Origin: Rhodospirillales bacterium
GTDB taxonomy: Bacteria > Pseudomonadota > Alphaproteobacteria > Rhodospirillales > Casp-alpha2
Direction of reading: 5' to 3'
DNA: 5,362 nucleotides
Assembly (NCBI GenBank): GCA_018664265.1
Contig: JABJOR010000185.1
Coordinates: 1-5,362, forward strand
Position 1 is the stretch's first letter, and each line of letters opens with the position of its first letter. A program made the position numbers and the translations under genes. Shown piece by piece: positions 1-5,362 of the stretch. A model generated the notes under the pieces. The model did no database searches. It was not told the DNA's origin and saw only the letters and a list, made by a program, of their open reading frames with translations.

Positions 1-59
1 CCGAGCACCACATTGAATGGCATCATCGGTTAATTGCTGACGGTAATTTTGGAGAATAG
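1..59 (+). CDS. 3' end of an unidentified upstream gene (partial)
   Basis: A frame open from the left edge (first full codon at 3) ends at TAG 57-59 and gives the 18-residue C-terminus [18 protein letters not shown]. The tail is charged and rich in histidine. I do not recognise the family from so little. It is judged a real gene end because its stop lies two bases before the next start codon and because the next gene's ribosome binding site lies inside its last codons, the usual pattern of tightly packed operon genes. The other two plus frames close earlier. Relatives of the next gene often sit beside ring-cleavage dioxygenases or maleylpyruvate isomerases, but these 18 residues do not support such a name. 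Confidence 0.5.
   Translation, partial: EHHIEWHHRLIADGNFGE
51..54 (+). promoter_or_regulatory. Ribosome binding site of the FAH-family gene
   Basis: GGAG lies 7 bases before the ATG at 62 and inside the last codons of the upstream gene. It fixes the start at 62 and makes translational coupling to the upstream gene likely. Confidence 0.65.
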
Positions 60-61
60 TA

Positions 62-745
62 ATGAGCTTTGTTATTGCGCAAGTCCCTGTGCCATCTGTA
101 GAAGTTGCAGGGACTGACGCGCGTTTTCCCGTTCGTCGAATTTATTGCATCGGCAGGAATTACCATGCCCACCGTATAGAAATGGGGCATGATGATCCTG
201 AACCACCATTCTTTTTCTCAAAAGCAGGCGACTCACTTCTGCCATCCGGCAGTAACTTCCCCTATCCTCCACAAACTGAAAATCTTCATCACGAAATAGA
301 ACTGGTTGTCGCGATGGAGAAAGGCGGCAAGGATATTGCGGCTGAAGACGCTCTTGACTGTATATACGGCTACGCTGTTGGCATCGACATGACTCGCCGC
401 GACCTGCAGTCCTACGCCAAAGAGCATGGCCGCCCATGGGAAGCTGCAAAAACATTTGATCATGCAGCCCCAATTTCAGCCATTCGCCCCGCCAGTGAAA
501 TCGGGCACCCGGGCAGTGGCCGTATCTGGCTAGCCGTCAATGGTGAAGTCAAACAAGATGGTGATTTGGATATGCAAATGTGGAATGTGCAAGAAGGAAT
601 TTCCCACCTGTCGAAAGCCTTTGAAGTTATGCCCGGTGATCTGATTTACACAGGCACCCCGGCAGGCGTTGGCAAGGTCATTGTTGGCGATGTGATAACA
701 GGTGGTATTGACGGCATTGGCGAGATTGAAATTACAGTTGTCTAA
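62..745 (+). CDS. Fumarylacetoacetate hydrolase-family protein (acylpyruvase / fumarylpyruvate hydrolase type)
   Basis: Complete 227-residue cytoplasmic enzyme of the FAH C-terminal-domain family, about the length of the short single-domain members (E. coli YcgM, human FAHD1, NagK-type fumarylpyruvate hydrolases). Seen: CIGRNYHAH at 29-37, the metal-binding acidic pair E78 and E80 in HHEIEL, D109 in GIDMTRRD, K130 in AAKTF, and the GTPAGVG loop at 198-204. Against FAHD1, as I recall its sequence, the catalytic H30, E33, E71, E73, D102 and K123 map to H37, E40, E78, E80, D109 and K130, a constant offset of 7, so the whole active site is kept. Known for the family: Mg/Mn-dependent C-C bond hydrolysis of acylpyruvates such as fumarylpyruvate in the gentisate pathway, or decarboxylation or tautomerisation of oxaloacetate. 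Which substrate applies here cannot be told. The ATG start has a good GGAG at 7 bases. The gene is probably distal in an operon with the gene entering from the left. No damage seen. Confidence 0.93.
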   Translation: MSFVIAQVPVPSVEVAGTDARFPVRRIYCIGRNYHAHRIEMGHDDPEPPFFFSKAGDSLLPSGSNFPYPPQTENLHHEIELVVAMEKGGKDIAAEDALDCIYGYAVGIDMTRRDLQSYAKEHGRPWEAAKTFDHAAPISAIRPASEIGHPGSGRIWLAVNGEVKQDGDLDMQMWNVQEGISHLSKAFEVMPGDLIYTGTPAGVGKVIVGDVITGGIDGIGEIEITVV

Positions 746-782
746 AGGCCGTCATCGTCAAAGATATTGAAGTCCGGCTTTT
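744..782 (+). terminator. Possible intrinsic terminator after the FAH-family gene
   Basis: AAAGGCCG (744-751) can pair with CGGCTTTT (775-782) through eight pairs, one of them G-U. Inside the loop, TCAA (758-761) can pair with TTGA (767-770) around a 5-base loop. The arm ends in four T, but the T run lies in the stem and does not continue. The site fills the gap between two convergent genes and could serve both strands. On the minus strand the G-U pair becomes an A/C mismatch, so it is weaker in that direction. Moderate to low confidence. Confidence 0.35.
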
Positions 783-802
783 CAGCAAGAAAAACAATCC
801 GC

Positions 803-1282
803 TTATTTCGGTTGCCAATCCCATGGCATTACAAAATCACCAGCCCAGAGTCCGTTGCCCATTTTCTTTGCTGTTTTTTCAGATGCCAGATAATGCTCAT
901 CATACTTTTTCTGGCGATAAACAACGGCCCAACCACGTTGAACCATTTCCTTATTCAGGTTTGTATTATCTACAAAACATATTCCTATAAGCAATCCTTG
1001 ATCGTCTGTCTTATCACCAACACACCGGACTGCATGGTTCAACATCAACGAAGACAAGGCATCTGCGGCACGCCCTCCGCAATCATAGGATAAGCCATTG
1101 CCATCAAGGCACTTCTGATTTGGCTCTGGTGCGTCAATATTGAATAAGCGAACTTTTGTTTCACCAATCCAGAACGTATCACCGTCAATGACCCTCGCAA
1201 AACCCGACACATCAGCGCTCGCAAAGTTGGCGGGTAGAACAAGACACAGAATAATAGTGATGGTTGTGAGTATTTTTCCCAT
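803..1282 (-). CDS. Exported thermonuclease-like (SNase-fold) protein with a substituted catalytic arginine
   Basis: A 159-residue protein of the staphylococcal nuclease-like family (COG1525 type), whose active members cut DNA and RNA with calcium. Residues 1-23 form a signal peptide: K3, a hydrophobic stretch 4-18, and cleavage after ASA at 21-23, so it should act in the periplasm or outside. The mature part opens with the SNase barrel: RVIDGDTFWIG (30-40), then VRLFNIDAPE (44-53). Against SNase, D33, D35, R45, D50 and E53 match D19, D21, R35, D40 and E43. The second catalytic arginine (SNase R87, usually in YGR) falls at L97 in DDQGLLIG, so activity may be lost or altered. The later conserved parts VQRGWAVVYR (114-123) and GLWAGDF (144-150) are intact. 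Cysteines 58, 68, 87 and 102 could form disulfides. ATG at 1282 is preferred over GTG at 1288, two codons upstream, because AAGGGAG (1292-1298) sits 9 bases from the ATG but only 3 from the GTG. Convergent with the FAH gene, divergent from the next. Confidence 0.9.
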   Translation of the reverse strand: MGKILTTITIILCLVLPANFASADVSGFARVIDGDTFWIGETKVRLFNIDAPEPNQKCLDGNGLSYDCGGRAADALSSLMLNHAVRCVGDKTDDQGLLIGICFVDNTNLNKEMVQRGWAVVYRQKKYDEHYLASEKTAKKMGNGLWAGDFVMPWDWQPK

Positions 1283-1291
1283 GAGCACAAA

Positions 1292-1298
1292 CTCCCTT
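1292..1298 (-). promoter_or_regulatory. Ribosome binding site of the nuclease gene
   Basis: On the minus strand this reads AAGGGAG, ending 9 bases before the ATG at 1282. It decides between the two possible starts in favour of ATG 1282 over GTG 1288. Confidence 0.6.
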
Positions 1299-1308
1299 CG
1301 AGATGTTA

Positions 1309-1314
1309 ATTATA
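1309..1314 (-). promoter_or_regulatory. Candidate -10 box for the nuclease gene
   Basis: A perfect TATAAT on the minus strand lies 26 bases before the nuclease ATG and 10 bases before its ribosome binding site. It would give a short leader of about 20 bases. No good TTGACA-like box is found 15-18 bases upstream (the 17-base position reads TATGGC), and there is no extended TGN. The hexamer is therefore suggestive rather than firm, and it may need an activator or be a chance match in an AT-rich gap. Confidence 0.4.
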
Positions 1315-1421
1315 CCCGATTTTCTAGCTGTGCCATAGGTTAAAACGATTCAAATATGCTGAAAGAGTTTTCCTTGCACCTTGCGAGCAAAACAATACTC
1401 TTCTCTATCAAATATAGTTTT

Positions 1422-1425
1422 GGAG
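1422..1425 (+). promoter_or_regulatory. Ribosome binding site of the GT-C glycosyltransferase gene
   Basis: GGAG lies 9 bases before the GTG at 1435 and supports that codon as the start. The longer alternative, a TTG at 1381, has no comparable site at a proper distance. Confidence 0.5.
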
Positions 1426-1434
1426 CGCCCACAG

Positions 1435-3117
1435 GTGAAAAGCTTCCTTTTTACAGTTTGCCAAATCATCAAAGCCCCTAGAGTCCACATTCTAATTGGT
1501 TTCTTTTTTGTCTTGGGCATCAGCCTGACAGGTATTTCCAACCATGCATTCTGGGATGATGAAGCAAATACCGCATTGTTTGCCAGAAACCTGATTGAGC
1601 AAGGACAATTAAGCGCCTGGGATGGCAACAACGTTATTGGATACAAGGGGGGGTATGAACTAAACGAGGACCTTGTTAATGTCATCATCCCACCGCTGCA
1701 ATATTATATAGCGGCTGCTGGAATGATTATTTTTGGCGAAAACGAGTTCGGCGCACGGATTCCTTTTGTTCTGTTTGGAGCACTATCCGTATTAATTCTA
1801 GGCTGGGCCGCAAAAGGATTCCTTAGTGACCATAGAAATCACGGATTGCCTGCCCTTATTGCCGCCACATCAACGGCTTTTTTACTCTATATCCCACAAG
1901 CACGTTACTATTCACTCGGCTTATTTTTCACTGCTTTGATTCTTGGCTTATGGGGTGAAGGAATATCCAAACACAGCAATAGCAAAGATCGATTTATTGC
2001 AATAACTGCCCTTGGTGCAGTTTTCTGCGCTGGACTGTTCTATGCCAATTATTATATGGCAATAGCGTTGGTTGCCTCACTTACACCATTATTGCTTATC
2101 GATAAATTTCAAACACAAAAGCATTTTATATTTTTAGGGAGCCTAGGACTGACCACCCTGATTTTAATTGGGCTTGTTTTGATTGAGAACGATGTGTCCC
2201 CTCGGTTAGACAGCAAACCACTATTGGTCGAACCTTTTTTCAGCTTTTTCGCACTTTTTCGATTGCATATTTCCAGCCTGAGCGCCTTTGAATTCATGCC
2301 GATTCTACTCATCCCTTTACTGCTATTACCATGGGCAGGGTGTAAACGTTCGTGGCTACGCCCTGATTGTATGACCGCAATAACATTGGTGATATCAATC
2401 GTTAGCTATATTTTCGTTATTACAATAATGACCCCACGAGAAATTCAACCCACTGATCTTGCCGATATGCGATATCTGGTACCACTGTTTCCAATCATCG
2501 CAATCATTTCGGCAACGGCGCTGACAACCGTTTGGGCCTATTCACACATTGCATCGATTGTCCTGGGCGCGATGCTTGTTTTCACAAACATTCTTCACTT
2601 AAGCCCTGTCGCCCTGGCAAACAAACAGCCATTCAGATGTACGTTGTGCGCATACACAGCAGAACGTTTCAATGATTTCACATCAGGTTCCGAAGGATAC
2701 ATTGAAGCTGTGAAACGTATTCAACGCACAAACCCAGATGCTTCCATTGTTACCTACCCTGAATACATGGCTTATTCGCCGATGTTTTATGTTCCGGAGG
2801 TCACCTATTGTGACCAAGTAGACAAAACTGTTCTGTCAGAGATAAGCATTGAAGATGAATTGCCGAACTGTGTCATCAAAAAGAGTGAGTGTGCAGATTA
2901 TGCTATCATAGGAGAAATGAAACTTGGCCCCGGCTCTGGTAAACCAGTCGAAATAACAGAAGTTATGACAATCAATGGATGTCGCTATAGGACACAGTCT
3001 ATTATCCCGGTATTCTGGCATAATAGCTCACGCCCTGAAATACCCTGGCATTTATTTCACTCGGCAACGGACAGTTTCAATAATGAAAATGGAATTATCA
3101 CATTCCAAAGAGATTAA
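1435..3117 (+). CDS. GT-C membrane glycosyltransferase (PMT/ArnT-like, GT39/GT83 type)
   Basis: A 560-residue inner-membrane protein from GTG 1435. TTG 1381 would add 18 hydrophilic residues without a good ribosome binding site. One hydrophobic helix (about 18-35) leads into FWDDEANT with D41, D42 and E43, the acidic pair of the first outer loop that acts in catalysis in PMT/ArnT-type enzymes. Then come PPLQYY (86-91), FGARIPFVLFGALS (105-118), ARYYSLG (156-162) and RYLVPLFP (346-353), all hallmarks of the PMT_2 family. I count roughly 11-12 membrane helices up to about residue 389. The last 170 residues are soluble, probably periplasmic, and hold six cysteines (402, 405, 459, 479, 486, 516). 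Family role: transfer of a sugar from a polyprenyl phosphate carrier to a lipid, glycan or protein on the outer membrane face. Donor and acceptor here are unknown. It converges on a GT2-fusion gene that could make such donors. Expression signals are unclear; no convincing promoter was found in 1283-1434. Confidence 0.85.
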   Translation: MKSFLFTVCQIIKAPRVHILIGFFFVLGISLTGISNHAFWDDEANTALFARNLIEQGQLSAWDGNNVIGYKGGYELNEDLVNVIIPPLQYYIAAAGMIIFGENEFGARIPFVLFGALSVLILGWAAKGFLSDHRNHGLPALIAATSTAFLLYIPQARYYSLGLFFTALILGLWGEGISKHSNSKDRFIAITALGAVFCAGLFYANYYMAIALVASLTPLLLIDKFQTQKHFIFLGSLGLTTLILIGLVLIENDVSPRLDSKPLLVEPFFSFFALFRLHISSLSAFEFMPILLIPLLLLPWAGCKRSWLRPDCMTAITLVISIVSYIFVITIMTPREIQPTDLADMRYLVPLFPIIAIISATALTTVWAYSHIASIVLGAMLVFTNILHLSPVALANKQPFRCTLCAYTAERFNDFTSGSEGYIEAVKRIQRTNPDASIVTYPEYMAYSPMFYVPEVTYCDQVDKTVLSEISIEDELPNCVIKKSECADYAIIGEMKLGPGSGKPVEITEVMTINGCRYRTQSIIPVFWHNSSRPEIPWHLFHSATDSFNNENGIITFQRD

Positions 3118-3359
3118 TCCCCTGACAGATAGCTCTACCGAAAAGCAAAATGCATTATAATATCTTTTTGTTGTGCCAGTCTATTCGCTATCAGCGATAT
3201 TGACTGGGTCTTCTATTATGAATTTGAGGGTCATGAGAAATTGCCATAGCCTATGATTATTTGATCGGTTTTTATTTCATGCTAACGATCTTGTTGTTTC
3301 AGAAATCTGGTTAATTTAAATAAATCCGAAATATCCGCGAAACAAGAAAATATCTGTCG
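3118..3359. other. Intergenic gap between convergent glycosyltransferase genes
   Basis: These 242 AT-rich bases separate the stops of the two large genes, and I see no complete gene in them. They hold a bulged hairpin (see 3263-3299), a 7-base inverted repeat TTGTTTC/GAAACAA (3294-3300 and 3339-3345) with a 38-base loop that is too long for a terminator, and the small palindrome CATAGCCTATG (3245-3255). Two overlapping start-less plus frames, 3161-3256 and 3237-3314, may be coding debris. Confidence 0.6.
3263..3299 (+). terminator. Weak terminator-like hairpin downstream of the GT-C gene
   Basis: GATCG-G-TT (3263-3270) pairs with AACGATC (3284-3290): seven pairs, one bulged G and a 13-base loop, followed by the T-rich TTGTTGTTT. 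It lies about 145 bases after the stop at 3117, and the stem has few G-C pairs. It could end transcription of the plus-strand gene, but the call is weak. Confidence 0.25.
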
Positions 3360-5362
3360 TTAATTCAATTCAATCTGAAAAATAGTGAATGAATCTGTAC
3401 CAATAATTGGGGCAACAGAATCCGGCACCCCCTTGGGGGTTGTTCCGGGATGAAACCAGACCAGATAATCAAAATCATGCTTCCAACGCTCAGCAATGAC
3501 TTCATCCCAGCCTGGTTCTCCATAGGGTGCATATTCCCCCTTAAAAGCTTCCGGGGAAAAGGGCCGAGGTTGTTTGGGGATCAAATGGCGCAGATGTGGT
3601 TGAACATCTAACGGCTGCATCTGAATGAACATCAATGGCAAAAAAACCGATTTCTCGATTACCGCCAGCTCTGCCATATGCCAGTTATAGATAGTCGGAC
3701 AGGCTTGCAAATCTAACTTTGATTCCGTCACAGATAATATTCTCGCCCCTGAGGGAATAACTTCAAGGGCGTCAATAAATTCTGCCCTTCTATCATTACA
3801 TTCAGCAATTACAGTGTTGGCGTTGTTAAGACCAAGTGCTGCGATAATAATCAATCCAGCTATAAGAGCATGCCTGAGCCTGTGCTCTGGAATTACAATT
3901 TCTACAGATGCGACCATCAAAAGCGCCACCAACAGAGGTAAGCGACTATTGAAAAGTCCTATTCCAAGCAGGTTAACGGGCAGTATCAAACAGATGAGGG
4001 CCAATAGAATAATTGACCACTTCATAACAGGAGCGACTTTAATTCGTCGATAAATCAACAGCCAAACGAGCAGAGCCAAAAGAACTCCTGCAAGAACAGA
4101 GGCAGATGTAGTACCAAAAAATACGGGAGATGACACAGCTATCAAGCGTTCACGAAACGGTCCAAAAATTGTAGTTGCGCCATGGGTTGGGGCTTTAACC
4201 TGTAACCAAAGAATAAATGGAATTACAAATTGCCCAACGAGTACAGTTTCCTTACGCCAATCAAATTTCCGCTCATTATAAATCTCCGAAGCCCGCATCA
4301 AGCCAATGGTGGCTGCATAAAACCCCAGTGGAATCAAATGCGTAAAAAACAGCAAAACAGATAAGCCGCTAGATACTAATAACCTCGACGACCAGTTCCA
4401 GTGGTTTGCTCGCATCCAGACAGCGACAGAAACCAGCACGAGGCCAATTCCCAGATATGTATTAGCCAACCCTAAAAGAATTTGGAAATTATATACAAAC
4501 AAAGTAGCGAACAACGGCATTAGGCCGACCCGTCCGTATAACTCTCGACGGAGCATCGCCACGCCTGCAAACATCAATAAAATTGTTAAGCCAACGAAAA
4601 CATTACCAGCGATATACGGCGGAAGAATACGAATAAGAGGCCAGAGAACAACATCTATGCCAAGATTTGGGAGAATATCCCACTCAAATGTATAATATTG
4701 TTGAAAATATTCATTATACGGCAGTTGATAATTGATGAATGCACGTGCCAAGTGACTTGGTAAATCTACACCGGGCGGATATTGGGCCAGAATGACTGGC
4801 AACAGCGCTGCCATCAGAACCACCCCCCACAGGAGTGATAGTATGATCAAGCGCATTCTTGCTGATTTTTCGAAAACAAAGCCTAGGAACTCCCAAGCGA
4901 CACGAGATGTTAGCTTACTCTCACCAGCTTGGCGAAGACGAAAAGTATACGGGATTTCTACAAAATCCAGTTTCTGACTGGATGAGGCAAAAATATCCAT
5001 CAATATCTTAAAGCCCCTTCCTGATAAGCTATTTTCAACTGCCCGAAAAATTTTACGACGCATAAGGAAGAACCCGCTCATGGGGTCTTTCAAATCAGGA
5101 GGAAGAACAAGGCGACTGATCAGGGTCGCCAAACGGCTTTTCAAGGTGCGCGATAACGACCAATCACCTGTACTTCCATCACCATGATAGCGGCTGCCAA
5201 CGGCAATATCCTTGCCATCGTCCTTAACAGCTTTTAATAATTGTGGCAGGATTGCTTCATCATGCTGAAGGTCTGCATCCATGATTGCAATGAAGGGAGA
5301 TTCTGTTTTCTGTATTCCTTCAATGCAAGCAGCCGAAAGGCCTCTGTCCGTAAGTCGTAATA
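3360..5362 (-). CDS. GT2 (dolichyl-phosphate mannose synthase-like) glycosyltransferase fused to a polytopic membrane region; 5' end beyond the window
   Basis: The frame is open to the right edge, so the ATG at 5282 is internal: the 26 codons before it (through 5360) read in frame into the typical GT2 run RGLSAACIEGI...FIAIMDADLQHDE. Numbering from that Met, D2-A-D4 is the nucleotide-sugar and metal-binding DxD, followed by VGSRY (28-32), LKDPMSGFF (64-72), GFKILMDI (90-97) and GESKL (120-124), all features of DPM1-like enzymes that put a sugar on polyprenyl phosphate. About 70 N-terminal residues should be missing. After residue 143, in place of the short GtrA-like tail common in this family, come about 11 membrane helices (to about 486). 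After the first is a likely outer loop with PPGVDLPSHLAR (169-180), whose D173 sits where GT-C enzymes carry their catalytic Asp. A soluble tail of about 150 residues has C495 and C527. Best reading: a two-domain enzyme that makes, and may use, a lipid-linked sugar. The GT2 part is sure; the GT-C reading of the membrane part is inference. Confidence 0.87.
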   Translation of the reverse strand, partial: LRLTDRGLSAACIEGIQKTESPFIAIMDADLQHDEAILPQLLKAVKDDGKDIAVGSRYHGDGSTGDWSLSRTLKSRLATLISRLVLPPDLKDPMSGFFLMRRKIFRAVENSLSGRGFKILMDIFASSSQKLDFVEIPYTFRLRQAGESKLTSRVAWEFLGFVFEKSARMRLIILSLLWGVVLMAALLPVILAQYPPGVDLPSHLARAFINYQLPYNEYFQQYYTFEWDILPNLGIDVVLWPLIRILPPYIAGNVFVGLTILLMFAGVAMLRRELYGRVGLMPLFATLFVYNFQILLGLANTYLGIGLVLVSVAVWMRANHWNWSSRLLVSSGLSVLLFFTHLIPLGFYAATIGLMRASEIYNERKFDWRKETVLVGQFVIPFILWLQVKAPTHGATTIFGPFRERLIAVSSPVFFGTTSASVLAGVLLALLVWLLIYRRIKVAPVMKWSIILLALICLILPVNLLGIGLFNSRLPLLVALLMVASVEIVIPEHRLRHALIAGLIIIAALGLNNANTVIAECNDRRAEFIDALEVIPSGARILSVTESKLDLQACPTIYNWHMAELAVIEKSVFLPLMFIQMQPLDVQPHLRHLIPKQPRPFSPEAFKGEYAPYGEPGWDEVIAERWKHDFDYLVWFHPGTTPKGVPDSVAPIIGTDSFTIFQIELN

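Noticed and set aside
72..473. Minus-strand frame of 133 codons
   Set aside because: It lies opposite the well-supported FAH-family gene, and its translation shows no recognisable domain or membrane pattern.
767..1093. Plus-strand frame of 108 codons overlapping the gap and the nuclease
   Set aside because: It is antisense to the conserved nuclease, has low-complexity hydrophobic and tyrosine-rich content and no convincing ribosome binding site.
1045..1290. Second minus-strand frame over the nuclease signal-peptide region
   Set aside because: It is in a different frame from the clearly conserved SNase motifs; a shadow.
1413..1418. TATAGT as a -10 box for the GT-C gene
   Set aside because: Transcription would start at or inside the ribosome binding site, and no -35 box lies at a proper distance.
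1381..1434. TTG at 1381 as start of the GT-C gene (adds 18 residues)
   Set aside because: The added residues are hydrophilic, no good ribosome binding site precedes the TTG, and GTG 1435 has GGAG at 9 bases. The longer form is not fully excluded.
3156..3161. TATAAT on the plus strand in the gap
   Set aside because: No plus-strand gene follows and no -35 box is visible; a chance match in AT-rich sequence.
3814..4053. Plus-strand frame of 79 codons within the right-hand gene
   Set aside because: It is antisense to membrane helices of the fusion protein, with no domain and no start signal.
5280..5282. ATG as the true start of the right-hand gene
   Set aside because: It codes for the Met just before the DxD motif. 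The preceding 26 codons read in frame and match the usual GT2 sequence, so the gene starts beyond the window.

Overview
The window looks like a piece of a proteobacterial chromosome. An alphaproteobacterium is my best guess, from the style of the acylpyruvase and of the small secreted nuclease, but nothing here fixes the taxon. By eye the base composition is moderate to AT-leaning, most clearly in the membrane-protein genes on the right. There are no tRNAs, rRNAs, CRISPR arrays, insertion sequences or phage genes.

Layout. (1) Positions 1-59 are the last 18 codons of an unidentified plus-strand gene. Its stop lies two bases before the start of a fumarylacetoacetate-hydrolase-fold enzyme (62-745, plus), so the two were probably co-transcribed. 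(2) A short gap with a possible terminator separates this from a convergent minus-strand gene for a small exported thermonuclease-like protein (803-1282). (3) A divergent intergenic region (1283-1434) carries a perfect TATAAT box reading toward the nuclease. (4) A large plus-strand gene (1435-3117) encodes a GT-C-fold membrane glycosyltransferase of the PMT/ArnT type. (5) A gap of about 240 bp without a convincing gene follows. (6) A minus-strand gene enters from the right edge (3360 to beyond 5362). It encodes a GT2 (dolichyl-phosphate-mannose-synthase-like) domain fused to a large multi-spanning membrane region and an extracytoplasmic tail.

How the genes may work together. The left genes look metabolic (ring-cleavage product or acylpyruvate breakdown) and have no visible link to the rest. 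The two right-hand genes fit a common theme. A DPM1-like GT2 domain normally charges a polyprenyl phosphate with a sugar on the cytoplasmic side, and GT-C enzymes of the PMT/ArnT type use such lipid-linked sugars on the outer face of the membrane. The right-hand gene may combine both activities in one chain, and its neighbour may be a second transferase. This is inference from fold and context; donor and acceptor are unknown.

The points most worth following up are the GT2/membrane-domain fusion, the similar ends of the two convergent glycosyltransferases, and the nuclease, in which the residue matching the catalytic second arginine of staphylococcal nuclease is leucine. I found no clear sign of a new defence, mobile or RNA-based system.
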